Shown one piece after another: positions 1-6,105 of a stretch of DNA of 13,016 nucleotides. The DNA is taken from the NCBI GenBank assembly GCA_934597165.1, contig CAKTQP010000050.1:1-13016 (forward strand), given 5' to 3'. A model generated the notes under the pieces. That model was not told the DNA's origin. It did no database searches and saw only the letters and a list, made by a program, of their open reading frames with translations. Both the position numbers and the translations under genes were made by a program. Source of the stretch: an uncultured Oscillospiraceae bacterium (lineage in GTDB: Bacteria; Bacillota; Clostridia; Oscillospirales; Oscillospiraceae). Position 1 is the first letter of the stretch. Each line of letters starts with the position of its first letter.

Positions 1-75
1 TGGTGACCCGTACGGGATTCGAACCCATGTTACAGCCGTGAAAGGGCCGTGTCTTAACCACTTGACCAACGGGCC
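1..75 (-). tRNA. tRNA-Glu (anticodon TTC)
   Basis: The reverse complement folds as a full cloverleaf. The 7-bp acceptor arm pairs GGCCCGT with ACGGGTC (one G-T pair). The T arm carries GGTTCGAATCC, and the anticodon stem CGGCC/GGCTG closes the loop CTTTCAC, giving anticodon TTC. The 3' CCA is encoded and forms the first three bases of the window. It is the second gene of a two-tRNA unit, 47 bases behind tRNA-Met. No promoter is visible in that gap, so it is probably transcribed from the promoter at 247-275. Confidence 0.95.
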
Positions 76-87
76 ATTGAATTTTAT

Positions 88-119
88 CTTAAAAGGGTGG
101 GTCGCTCCACCCTTTTAAG
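88..119 (-). terminator. Perfect stem-loop between two tRNA genes, terminator-like
   Basis: A perfect 13-bp inverted repeat (CTTAAAAGGGTGG against CCACCCTTTTAAG) encloses a 6-base loop. On the minus strand the GC core GGGTGG/CCACCC is followed by TTTT, as in an intrinsic terminator, but the T tract is short and lies inside the stem. It sits between tRNA-Met and tRNA-Glu. It could be a partial terminator that lowers tRNA-Glu, or a spacer structure for RNase processing. The structure is seen directly; its role is inferred. Confidence 0.45.
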
Positions 120-122
120 AGG

Positions 123-199
123 TGGTAGCGGCGACTGGATTTGAACCAGTGACACTGCGGGTATGAACCGCATGCTCTAGCCAACTGAGCTACGCCGCC
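123..199 (-). tRNA. tRNA-Met (anticodon CAT), elongator type
   Basis: The reverse complement is a 77-base cloverleaf with encoded CCA. The acceptor arm GGCGGCG/CGCCGCT includes one G-T pair. The anticodon stem TGCGG/CCGCA closes the loop TTCATAC, giving CAT. The T arm carries GGTTCAAATCC. The overall sequence resembles Firmicute elongator tRNA-Met rather than the initiator, because the initiator's GGG/CCC anticodon-stem pairs are absent. A CAT tRNA can also be tRNA-Ile read through lysidine, which I consider less likely. It is the first gene after the promoter at 247-275. Confidence 0.9.
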
Positions 200-246
200 G
201 TTTCGGTTTCGCTCGGAAGCAGCTCGTGTCCGGCGGAACAATGACT

Positions 247-275
247 ATTATAGTCATGTAGGGTCGATTTGTCAA
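247..275 (-). promoter_or_regulatory. Consensus sigma-A promoter of the tRNA pair
   Basis: On the minus strand a perfect -35 (TTGACA, 270-275) and a perfect -10 (TATAAT, 247-252) are separated by exactly 17 bases. The predicted start is about 40 bases upstream of the mature tRNA-Met. A full consensus with optimal spacing fits a strong stable-RNA promoter. Confidence 0.92.
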
Positions 276-377
276 GCACTTTTTTCAAAAAATCGAAAAC
301 TTTTTTTCCGGTGTTTTTTCCCCGTTTTTTTCGCCGGTGAATTGACAAAATCCCGAATCTGTTATAAGGTGTTTTTC

Positions 378-1406
378 ATGAGTTACATTTTCTTTGACCT
401 GGAATGGAACCAGGGGTATCCTCACAGTATCGAGGACAAATTAGACGAGATCATCCAGATCGGCGCCTGCCGTCTGGAGCAGTGGGACAGCCAGCCGGAG
501 CCCTTTTCCTGCTACGTCCGTCCCACCATCCACAAGAAGCTCCACCACCGGGTGCGCAAGATGCTCCCGCTGGATATGGACACCTTGAAGCAGGCGGAGG
601 GATTCCGTGCGGTGGCGCGGAAGTTCTTCCAATGGTGCGGCAGCGCCCCGGTCTTTTTCACCTGGGGCAACAGCGACATCCGGGTGCTGGATATGAACCT
701 GTGCTGGTATGGCATGGAGGAATTTCTGGAGCTGGAGATCTACGACCTCCAGCGTGCCTTTGACCTGATGGTGCTCCACACCGACCAGCAAGCCGCCCTG
801 AAGGACGCGGTGGAGACGCTGGGTCTGGGGGAGGATCGGGAATATCACGACGCTGGCAACGATGCGTTCTACACTGCGCTCATCGGCGCGGAGCTGGTGC
901 GCCGCTATGGCAAGCTGCCCACCCAGGAGGAATTGGGGCAGATGGAAGCGGCGCTGCGGCGGGAACGTCGGATGCAGGCCATGCAAGAGGCTGGCGTCCA
1001 GCTGCAAGCGGTGCTGTCCCAGGAGGAGCCCCTCTATCACCGTTCCTTCGGCCTGTACAAGACGGTGGACGAGTGCCTGAGCAGCAAGAGCGCCCGGGTC
1101 ATCCGCTGTCCCAAGTGCGACAGCTGGCTGTGCAACGGGAGCTGGCTGAAGGTGGAGGAGCACTACATCGCCCGCAGCCGCTGTCTGGAACACGGCCGGT
1201 TCTACACCTGCCTGACCGTCCACCAAGGCCCCTTGGGCACCCGTGGGAACATGAACCTGTTCCCGCCGGAGACCTTTTCGCCGGAGCTGTACCGGCTGTG
1301 CAAGCTGGGGGGCAAGAGCATCACCATGGGCAAGATCGTCCGCAAGCGCTCCCGCACCCGCAAGCGCAAACGCAAGGTCAAGCCCAAGCTGGAATCCGAA
1401 TCCTAA
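378..1406 (+). CDS. DEDDh-family 3'-5' exonuclease with C-terminal zinc cluster
   Basis: The 342-residue protein is a predicted 3'-5' exonuclease of the DnaQ-like DEDDh superfamily, in the KapD/ERI-1-like branch. Exo I is FFDLEWNQ (Asp7, Glu9). The middle aspartate is probably Asp100 in TWGNSD. Exo III is YHDAGND (His157, Asp162). The family uses two metal ions to remove nucleotides from RNA or DNA 3' ends. Residues 244-269 hold CPKC...C...C, a probable zinc site not part of the nuclease fold, and the last 20 residues are strongly basic. I chose ATG 378, not an upstream in-frame TTG at 342, because AAGGTG lies 6 bases before it and the motif starts there. A TTGACA at 342-347 may be a -35 box, but no good -10 follows at 17 bases. 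Substrate is unknown; RNA is a guess from family and basic tail. Confidence 0.88.
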   Translation: MSYIFFDLEWNQGYPHSIEDKLDEIIQIGACRLEQWDSQPEPFSCYVRPTIHKKLHHRVRKMLPLDMDTLKQAEGFRAVARKFFQWCGSAPVFFTWGNSDIRVLDMNLCWYGMEEFLELEIYDLQRAFDLMVLHTDQQAALKDAVETLGLGEDREYHDAGNDAFYTALIGAELVRRYGKLPTQEELGQMEAALRRERRMQAMQEAGVQLQAVLSQEEPLYHRSFGLYKTVDECLSSKSARVIRCPKCDSWLCNGSWLKVEEHYIARSRCLEHGRFYTCLTVHQGPLGTRGNMNLFPPETFSPELYRLCKLGGKSITMGKIVRKRSRTRKRKRKVKPKLESES

Positions 1407-1411
1407 CCGAA

Positions 1412-1451
1412 ACACCCGTCCGATGGCTGCCCGGACGGGTGTCTCGTTTTT
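1412..1451 (+). terminator. Intrinsic terminator of the exonuclease gene
   Basis: An 11-bp perfect stem (ACACCCGTCCG / CGGACGGGTGT) with a 9-base loop begins 6 bases after the stop codon and is followed by CTCGTTTTTG. This is a clear rho-independent terminator for the gene at 378-1406. Confidence 0.9.
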
Positions 1452-1459
1452 GTGTGAAA

Positions 1460-1483
1460 AAGGCGTGGGGAGTCCCACGCCTT
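1460..1483 (-). terminator. Second terminator hairpin facing the minus-strand genes
   Basis: A perfect 10-bp stem (AAGGCGTGGG / CCCACGCCTT) encloses a 4-base loop. On the minus strand the stem is followed directly by TTTTTC, so it reads best as a terminator for transcripts arriving from the DUF1292 gene. It lies back to back with the plus-strand terminator at 1412-1451. Confidence 0.7.
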
Positions 1484-1667
1484 CTTTGGTTTCTGATGAA
1501 ATTGTCTCACAGAGTTCCGGCAGGATGCCGGAATAAAATCAAATCTGAAAAAAGCGGCGACCTGCGCGTCACTTTTTTCTCTTCTCAGACGGGTAAGTGT
1601 GCGAGCAGCGCGAGTGCATGCACCCGGCTGCAAACTCGAGGAAATGCTTGCATTTCCTCGAAAGACG
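1484..1667. other. Gene-free stretch rich in stem-loops
   Basis: No supportable reading frame occurs here. The stretch holds inverted repeats at 1515-1533 (TTCCGGC/GCCGGAA, 5-base loop), 1547-1579 (see separate entry) and 1637-1660. The last is CGAGGAAATG/CATTTCCTCG, a 10-bp stem with a 4-base loop, starting 7 bases after the DUF1292 stop codon on the minus strand. A further imperfect pairing joins GGGT at 1591-1594 to ACCC near 1620. All would be in the 3' untranslated part of the DUF1292 transcript. The role may be termination, RNA stability or nothing; no known riboswitch or ncRNA class is recognised. Confidence 0.5.
1547..1579 (-). terminator. Imperfect A/T-flanked stem-loop, likely terminator
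   Basis: GAAAAAAG (1547-1554) pairs with CTTTTTTC (1572-1579), and pairing continues inward with GC pairs, one wobble and one mismatch. On the minus strand it ends in CTTTTTTC, a U-tract form. It would stop transcription about 90 bases beyond the DUF1292 stop codon, and could also act on the plus strand. Confidence 0.55.
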
Positions 1668-1970
1668 TTAGTCTTCGAACTCGAATTCGTCCTTAAAACG
1701 TTCCTTGAAGATGCCATACACACTGTCCAGAATAGCTTCGTCTTCCACAGCAATGTAAGCCTCTTCTTCCTCGTTGCCTTCGATCTCTTCCACCTGGAGG
1801 ATCACGATCTCCATATCGTCGTCATCCACCGGGAACAGGACGATATACTGCTTGTCCTGGTATTCCACCAGATCCAGGAACTCAAACTGTTCCTCGTTGC
1901 CCTCGTCGTCGTGCAGGGTCAGGATGGTCACGTCCTCTTCTTCCATGGGGATGTTCTTGTTTTCGTCCAT
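1668..1970 (-). CDS. DUF1292 family small acidic protein
   Basis: This 100-residue protein matches the DUF1292 (YrzB-like) family by its pattern: an ITLxDEEG-like opening, a phenylalanine/leucine-rich EFLDLVEYQDKQYIVLFP core and a very acidic remainder. The family is widespread in Firmicutes, usually near 90-100 residues, and its biochemical function is not established. It is probably cytosolic, since no signal peptide or helix is seen. AAGGAG at 1982-1987 lies 11 bases before ATG 1970. An internal Met9 is possible but has no better ribosome site. An extended -10 box at 2022-2030 probably drives it separately from rpiB. In relatives the gene often accompanies ruvX; here it stands alone. A small hairpin (AAGAC/GTCTT, 1662-1675) spans its stop codon. 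Confidence 0.85.
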   Translation of the reverse strand: MDENKNIPMEEEDVTILTLHDDEGNEEQFEFLDLVEYQDKQYIVLFPVDDDDMEIVILQVEEIEGNEEEEAYIAVEDEAILDSVYGIFKERFKDEFEFED

Positions 1971-2021
1971 ATGATTTTGTTCTCCTTCAAATAATTACAA
2001 ATACACAAGGTGCCGCTCCCT

Positions 2022-2030
2022 ATTGTACCA
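2022..2030 (-). promoter_or_regulatory. Extended -10 promoter of the DUF1292 gene
   Basis: On the minus strand TGGTACAAT provides an extended -10 (TG, one base, TACAAT; 5 of 6 bases match TATAAT). No good -35 hexamer lies 17 bases upstream, which is tolerable for extended -10 promoters. It lies about 50 bases before the start codon, downstream of rpiB. Confidence 0.55.
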
Positions 2031-2098
2031 GAGCGACGGGGAAAAAGCCATGGAGAATCCCCCAAAATTCCAACTTGATCGGGGACTCTTTCCAGCAA

Positions 2099-2563
2099 TT
2101 ACAGCGCTTCCGGCTTATACAGCTCCGCTTCCATGTCCTTGATGATCTGCACACGATCCGCGTGACGGCCGCCCTGGAAGGTAGCGCCGAAGAAAGCGTC
2201 CACGATGGCCTTGGCCAGCTCGTCGCCCACCACACGGGCGCCCATGGCCACGATCTGGCAGTTGTTGTGCTCTACGATCATCCGGGCGGTATAAGGCTCG
2301 CTGCACACGCCGGCACGGATGCCAGGGACCTTGTTGGCGGCCAGGGAGATGCCCACGCCGGTGCCGCAGACCAGGACGCCCTTGTCCACTTCGCCAGCCT
2401 TGATGGCCTCGGCCACCTTGCGGCCCATGATGGGGTAATCCACCCGCTTGGTGGGGTCGTTGACGCCGTAATCCACGCACTCATAGCCCTTCCCCTTCAG
2501 GTATTCCAGCAGGGTGTTCTTCAAATCGACCGCGGCATGGTCGCAGGCAAAGCCAATCTTCAT
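2099..2563 (-). CDS. rpiB: Ribose 5-phosphate isomerase B
   Basis: The 154-residue protein belongs to the RpiB/LacAB sugar-phosphate isomerase family. It interconverts ribose 5-phosphate and ribulose 5-phosphate in the non-oxidative pentose phosphate pathway, in the cytosol and usually as a dimer. Visible signatures are CDHAA (residues 7-11), VCGTGVGISLAANK with the catalytic Cys66, EHNNCQ with His99 for ring opening, and GGRHADR with phosphate-binding arginines. Length and numbering match E. coli RpiB closely. ATG 2563 is chosen because a strong GAGGAGGA site lies at 2571-2578 and the family starts with MKIGFACDH; a longer in-frame form from 2623 has no support. A near-consensus promoter lies at 2646-2674. 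Allose- or galactose-6-phosphate isomerase activity is possible, but no such sugar operon is present. Confidence 0.95.
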   Translation of the reverse strand: MKIGFACDHAAVDLKNTLLEYLKGKGYECVDYGVNDPTKRVDYPIMGRKVAEAIKAGEVDKGVLVCGTGVGISLAANKVPGIRAGVCSEPYTARMIVEHNNCQIVAMGARVVGDELAKAIVDAFFGATFQGGRHADRVQIIKDMEAELYKPEAL

Positions 2564-2645
2564 CTCAGTATCCTCCTCACAGCTGTTTGCTGTATCTGTT
2601 GCGCAGGCCGGTACACCCGGCACGCTTGTTTTTTCTTGTCAGAAC

Positions 2646-2674
2646 ATTATACTACACCCTTTTCCCCTTGTAAA
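2646..2674 (-). promoter_or_regulatory. Sigma-A promoter of rpiB
   Basis: On the minus strand TTTACA (2669-2674) and a perfect TATAAT (2646-2651) are separated by 17 bases. The start would lie roughly 75 bases before the rpiB start codon. The leader contains a weak GCCGG/CCGGC repeat (2607-2621) and an AGGAGG ribosome site. Confidence 0.88.
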
Positions 2675-2685
2675 TACAGGATTCC

Positions 2686-2711
2686 CCACCGCAGCTGTCC
2701 GTCAGCGGTGG
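2686..2711. repeat. Inverted repeat between divergent promoters
   Basis: CCACCGC (2686-2692) and GCGGTGG (2705-2711) form a 7-bp inverted repeat with a 12-base centre containing CAGCTG. It lies just upstream of both the rpiB promoter and the opposing promoter at 2741-2769, a natural place for an operator. No T tract follows, so termination is unlikely. The regulatory role is only a suggestion. Confidence 0.3.
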
Positions 2712-2740
2712 TAATTCACATATTATTTACGAAAGACTTG

Positions 2741-2769
2741 TTGACCTTTCTAGGGAGATGGAGTATCAT
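2741..2769 (+). promoter_or_regulatory. Sigma-A promoter of the zinc-ribbon membrane protein gene
   Basis: TTGACC (2741-2746) and TATCAT (2764-2769) are 17 bases apart; each matches consensus in 5 of 6 positions. The predicted start leaves a leader of about 42 bases before GTG 2818. It diverges from the rpiB promoter. Confidence 0.8.
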
Positions 2770-2817
2770 ACTTTACGAAATCTTAAACTTATCTCTATGT
2801 TATAAGGAGTTTTATTT

Positions 2818-3219
2818 GTGAACTTTCTCCGCAAACTCATGTACGGCCGCTATGGCTCTGACCAGTTGAACCTGTTCCTGCTCATCGCCTGCCTCCTCTG
2901 TTGGATCCTGTGCCGCTTCGTCAAGGTGTCCATCGTCGCGCAGATCCTCTCTGTGGTGGGATACGTGCTCATCCTCTACTCCCTCTACCGCACCTTCTCC
3001 CGGAACTACGACCGGCGTCGGGCAGAGAACAACAAGTTCTTATCCATCACAGATCCCCTCACCCGGAACTTCCGGCGCATGAACGCCCAGGCACGGGATC
3101 GGGATCACAAGTATTTCCGCTGCCCCACCTGCGGCCAGCTGCTGCGGGTCCCCAAGGGGAAGGGGCGCATCCATATCTCCTGCCGCAACTGCGGCACGTC
3201 CTTTGACAAAAAGACCTGA
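2818..3219 (+). CDS. Two-helix membrane protein with C-terminal zinc ribbon, function unknown
   Basis: I do not recognise a named family. The 133-residue protein has two hydrophobic segments (about 17-34 and 37-57) that predict a helical hairpin in the membrane. A charged, arginine-rich stretch follows (61-98), then a zinc ribbon with CPTC (Cys102, Cys105) and CRNC (Cys122, Cys125) near the C-terminus. Positive residues follow the second helix, so both ends are probably cytoplasmic. The start is GTG 2818, with AAGGAG at 2804-2809, 8 bases upstream. It is transcribed alone: its own promoter lies at 2741-2769 and a strong terminator begins 8 bases after the stop. The ribbon could bind protein, RNA or DNA; nothing here decides between them. 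Confidence 0.85.
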   Translation: MNFLRKLMYGRYGSDQLNLFLLIACLLCWILCRFVKVSIVAQILSVVGYVLILYSLYRTFSRNYDRRRAENNKFLSITDPLTRNFRRMNAQARDRDHKYFRCPTCGQLLRVPKGKGRIHISCRNCGTSFDKKT

Positions 3220-3227
3220 CCGGTACC

Positions 3228-3264
3228 AAAAAACGCTCTGGAATCCCATTCCAGAGCGTTTTTT
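3228..3264. terminator. Bidirectional intrinsic terminator
   Basis: A perfect 17-bp stem (AAAAAACGCTCTGGAAT / ATTCCAGAGCGTTTTTT) with loop CCC lies between converging genes. The six A and six T at its ends give a U-tract on either strand, so it can stop both the gene ending at 3219 and the minus-strand gene ending at 3271. Confidence 0.95.
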
Positions 3265-3270
3265 CTGTGG

Positions 3271-3951
3271 TTATCGGTCACGCCCGTCCAAGGGGACATA
3301 GAGCTCCTTCAGGAAGCTGTAATAGGGCCACAGCCACTGAAAGCCCTCCGTCAGAGTCGGGATGAGGGCGGGCGAGAACAAAGTCTCGTCCGGCGGGAAG
3401 GCGGCGCAGAGGGAAAGGCTCTTCCGGTTGAACCAGGGCTGGAGCAGTGGGGACACCGCCCCCTTGGGGCGCTTGTACTCCTCCCCTTCCAGGTGGAACA
3501 ACTCCTGTCCGTTGAGCTGCTGCGCCAACGCCTCCATCCGTTCTGGGTTGTCCAGGATGTGCTGGCGGTAGGCAGCCATGAGGGAGGGCTTGGGGCAGTA
3601 GTAGCCCATGCCGTACTCGTACCCTTCCGGGTAGATCTCAAAGTAGAACACCGGCTCCACCGTCGCCCACTGCTCCACCGGCGGGCGGAGGGTGAACCAC
3701 AGGTGATCCTTGTACGGCCCCCGTCCGTGGAGGCGGCGGGCGTCCCGATAGATCCGGGAGACGTGGACATTGAACTGGCTCTCCGGCTGCCGCTGGAGCA
3801 GTTCCGCCTGCACCTCCGCGCCCAACTCCTTCAGCGGACGGTACAGAAATTCCTCGTACATGGCCTTGTGCTCCAAAAACCAGCTCCGCTCGTTGTTCAG
3901 CCGCACGCCCCACAGAAATTCCATGGTCTCTTCCCGAAATCCGTCAAACAT
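3271..3951 (-). CDS. DUF2461 family protein
   Basis: The 226-residue protein matches the DUF2461 (TIGR02453-type) family, which is common in bacteria and some fungi and has no known reaction. Recognisable parts are LNNERSWF (18-25), SRIYRDARRLHGRGPYKDH (65-83) and EIYPEGYEYGMGYY (105-118), in the order and length usual for the family (about 210-230 residues). No signal peptide or membrane segment is seen. ATG 3951 follows GGAGGAAGGAG at 3958-3968; an open frame extends upstream to 4161, but that part overlaps the VanW gene on the same strand and is Arg/Lys-rich noise. It lies 73 bases behind the VanW gene with a terminator between them, so it depends on readthrough or an unseen promoter. Confidence 0.87.
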   Translation of the reverse strand: MFDGFREETMEFLWGVRLNNERSWFLEHKAMYEEFLYRPLKELGAEVQAELLQRQPESQFNVHVSRIYRDARRLHGRGPYKDHLWFTLRPPVEQWATVEPVFYFEIYPEGYEYGMGYYCPKPSLMAAYRQHILDNPERMEALAQQLNGQELFHLEGEEYKRPKGAVSPLLQPWFNRKSLSLCAAFPPDETLFSPALIPTLTEGFQWLWPYYSFLKELYVPLDGRDR

Positions 3952-3969
3952 CCCTTGCTCCTTCCTCCG

Positions 3970-4010
3970 AAAAAGGCCGCTCCGCAACCTATCTGTGCGA
4001 AACGGCCTTT
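3970..4010 (-). terminator. Terminator between the VanW gene and the DUF2461 gene
   Basis: On the minus strand AAAGGCCG and CGGCCTTT pair, and the stem continues inward with TTCGCA/TGCGGA (one wobble) around a 9-base loop. TTTTTC follows. It begins 15 bases after the VanW stop codon. Its 3' end touches the ribosome site of the next gene, so partial readthrough into that gene is plausible. Confidence 0.8.
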
Positions 4011-4024
4011 GCGCTGTCTGTTGG

Positions 4025-5848
4025 TCAACCGGCCGTCTGGTCAGTCTTCTTTTTCTCGTCGGTCTTCTTTTTGTCCTTCTTCTCGGTCTTATTCTTTTTC
4101 TTCTTTGTCTCCGCCTTTTTGGCGCCCACGGTGACCACCTGGTCTCGACGGGTGTAGACACTGAAGGACTCCTTGGTCCTGGAAATCAATTTGCCGTTGC
4201 CATCATAGAGTTCCCGATAGGTCTGGACTCTAGACCCGTTCTCGCCCTCTTCGGTGACGGCGGAATAGCCCACCGGCTTGGTGTCGTCCTTCACCGTCAC
4301 CGTCTTATAGGGGTTCCGGGAGAGGACTTCGTTGACAAACTTCACCGTGATGTTGTCCGTCTTGGTGCCCCAGATCTCACAGGTGCAGACGCCGTTGGCA
4401 TAACCGGCCACCACCTTGATGGGATACTTGGTGTTATTCTTGAACACGTAGTCCGGCGCGCCCCAGGAGACAGTGGCGTCCAGCCCCAGAGGGACGTAAG
4501 TAGACTCGAACATATGGTTCTCCCGGTGGACGATCTCCAGGTTGGAGAGCACGGTGGCACAGTACAGGGTGGAGGACACCTGGCAGATGCCGCCGCCCAG
4601 CTCCTGGACAGTCTTGCCGTTGAGGTACGCCCCCGCCTCCTGGAAGCCACGGGCTGCTGTCCGCTGTCCCACAACCCCGTTATAGGAGAAGGTCTCTCCC
4701 GGCAGCAGGATGGTGTTGTTGCAGTGCTGGCTGGCCAGGCGGACGTTGTTGATGCGGGCGGCGGTACCGGCTACGTTGGTGCTGTAGCCGCCCAGGCGAT
4801 CCTTGAACAGGTTCTTTTTCAGGTTCTGGGTGCTGATGTCCGCCGTGGTCAGCTTCAAGCTGATGCTCTTGGACTCGCCCTCTTCCAGCCCTTCGATGGC
4901 CGCGGCCGCTTCCTTTTTGTCAAAGCTGATGCCGGTGGTGGAGGCCACGATGGCATAGTTGTTCTTGGGGTCCAGAGTGGCGTCCTTGGCCTTGGTGTAG
5001 ACCTTCTTATACACCTTGTCCATGTCCAGCGCCTTGGGCTCAGAGTCCTTCATGGGCGCTGCGATGACGGTCTCATAGTCCCCATCGTCCACGGCGTCGG
5101 TGATGCGTTCATAGAGGGCGTCCTTATCCACCGCCTGGCCGTTGGTGCCACGGGTGAAGGTGATCTGACTCTTGGTCACCTTGTAGCTGTCCGCCACTGC
5201 CGTGTCCACCTTGAGCACGCCGCTGTCCTTGACGCTGGTCTGCATGGCCTTCTCGTCCTTGATGTGGGGGTAGACTGTCTTATGGTAGCCCGCCACGTGG
5301 GAGAACAGCCAGACCAAGCCACGGCGGAAGAACCCGGTGTGGCCGTGGGCAAACGCCTTCTCCGCCGCCTCGTCCGCCTTCAAGTCCAGCACCTTGCTCA
5401 TGTCCACAGTGTAGGTCTTTCCTTCCGCCTCCACCGTCAAGGTGGCGCTGGCGTACTGCTCCTGAAAATCCTTGGTCAGCACGTCCTCCGCCTCCTGCAA
5501 GGTCATGCCGCTCAGATCCTGACCGTTGACCTTGGTGTTAGGGAACATCCCGTCCTTGCACACCGTGCCGCAGAGTACCAGATAGGCGATGACCACCACT
5601 GCGCACAGGCCGATGAGGATGTAACGCTGGGTCTTTTTCTGCTGCTCCTTCCGCAGTTGGCTCCGCCGGACACGTTTCGCGCCGTCGGCCTCGGCCGGTT
5701 CTGCTGCCGGCAGCACCACAGTTTCCTGAGCCTCTGCCGCTGCGTCTGCCTTGCGGAACCGTCCTTTCACCCAGTCCACCAACTTGGTCCACGCCTGCAC
5801 GATGGCCTGCCAGGCCTTTGCGGCCCACGCCTTGCCCTTCTCGCCCAA
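4025..5848 (-). CDS. Membrane-anchored VanW-domain protein
   Basis: The 607-residue protein has an N-terminal cytosolic part (1-74, basic near 58-72), one transmembrane helix (about 75-97) and a long outer region. Residues 105-280 resemble the peptidoglycan-binding/YoaR-like region that often precedes VanW. VanW covers about 365-490, with LPGETFSYN, GGGICQVSSTLY (418-429) and HRENHM (441-446). A G5-like segment lies at 525-575 and a lysine-rich tail at 577-607. VanW was named from vancomycin-resistance clusters, but its activity there is not essential and remains unclear; no van genes are nearby, so resistance should not be inferred. A cell-wall role is likely. The start is TTG 5848: AAGGAGGTG (5855-5863) lies 6-8 bases before it, while an upstream in-frame ATG (5893) lacks a site. 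Confidence 0.88.
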   Translation of the reverse strand: MGEKGKAWAAKAWQAIVQAWTKLVDWVKGRFRKADAAAEAQETVVLPAAEPAEADGAKRVRRSQLRKEQQKKTQRYILIGLCAVVVIAYLVLCGTVCKDGMFPNTKVNGQDLSGMTLQEAEDVLTKDFQEQYASATLTVEAEGKTYTVDMSKVLDLKADEAAEKAFAHGHTGFFRRGLVWLFSHVAGYHKTVYPHIKDEKAMQTSVKDSGVLKVDTAVADSYKVTKSQITFTRGTNGQAVDKDALYERITDAVDDGDYETVIAAPMKDSEPKALDMDKVYKKVYTKAKDATLDPKNNYAIVASTTGISFDKKEAAAAIEGLEEGESKSISLKLTTADISTQNLKKNLFKDRLGGYSTNVAGTAARINNVRLASQHCNNTILLPGETFSYNGVVGQRTAARGFQEAGAYLNGKTVQELGGGICQVSSTLYCATVLSNLEIVHRENHMFESTYVPLGLDATVSWGAPDYVFKNNTKYPIKVVAGYANGVCTCEIWGTKTDNITVKFVNEVLSRNPYKTVTVKDDTKPVGYSAVTEEGENGSRVQTYRELYDGNGKLISRTKESFSVYTRRDQVVTVGAKKAETKKKKNKTEKKDKKKTDEKKKTDQTAG

Positions 5849-5940
5849 GGATGACACCTCCTTATTCTCTCTCTTCTGAGTCAAAAAACACACCTGCCCT
5901 TCTGATTCAGCTTGGGATCACGACTTTAATTTATCGCTCA

Positions 5941-5969
5941 ATTATAGGCTTTTTCTGTCAAGATTGCAA
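5941..5969 (-). promoter_or_regulatory. Sigma-A promoter of the VanW-domain gene
   Basis: On the minus strand a perfect TATAAT (5941-5946) lies 17 bases from TTGCAA (5964-5969, 4 of 6 matches). A perfect TTGACA also occurs at 5956-5961 but is only 9 bases from this -10. The leader would be about 85 bases long. Confidence 0.75.
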
Positions 5970-6032
5970 CCGGAACAAGATGACAATTTGGTATCAATTC
6001 TTTGGTCATATCGTTCACAAGGTCGAAAAAAA

Positions 6033-6059
6033 GCCTTGACAATCCGCCTCCCGCAAGGC
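6033..6059 (+). promoter_or_regulatory. Possible promoter/operator region upstream of the 122-residue gene
   Basis: A perfect -35-like TTGACA occurs at 6036-6041, but the bases 17 positions later (CAAACT, 6059-6064) match a -10 poorly. The -35 overlaps the left half of an inverted repeat, GCCTTG (6033-6038) with CAAGGC (6054-6059). A repeat across a core promoter with a weak -10 would fit a regulated promoter. This is a tentative reading. Confidence 0.35.
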
Positions 6060-6105
6060 AAACTGATAAGGTAGTATCGAAACGAACCAAAGGAGTTAAC
6101 TTTAT

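Noticed and set aside
1..199. tRNA genes as the attachment site of the prophage
   Set aside because: They lie over 6 kb from the phage boundary, with several host genes between. No copy of a tRNA 3' end is seen near 6475-6530.
342..377. Upstream TTG start for the exonuclease
   Set aside because: The TTG is part of a TTGACA hexamer and has no ribosome site. The family begins right at the ATG at 378, which has AAGGTG before it.
441..1478. Long minus-strand open frame opposite the exonuclease gene
   Set aside because: It runs through the plus-strand terminator and the exonuclease motifs on the other strand. Composition is unnatural and no homologous pattern is seen.
3952..4161. N-terminal extension of the DUF2461 protein
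   Set aside because: The extra 70 residues are almost all Arg, Lys and Pro and overlap the end of the VanW gene in another frame. A strong ribosome site precedes ATG 3951.
4025..5848. VanW gene as evidence of vancomycin resistance
   Set aside because: VanW-domain proteins are common in Firmicutes without resistance, and no vanH/A/X/Y/R/S genes occur here.
3770..5854. Very long plus-strand open frame opposite the VanW and DUF2461 genes
   Set aside because: It is antisense to two recognisable genes. Its protein is low-complexity, rich in His, Val, Leu and Gly, with no family pattern. Long antisense frames are common in GC-rich DNA.
5956..5961. Perfect TTGACA as the -35 of the VanW promoter
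   Set aside because: It is only 9 bases from the perfect TATAAT, and no good -10 lies 16-18 bases beyond it. TTGCAA at 5964-5969 has the right 17-base spacing.
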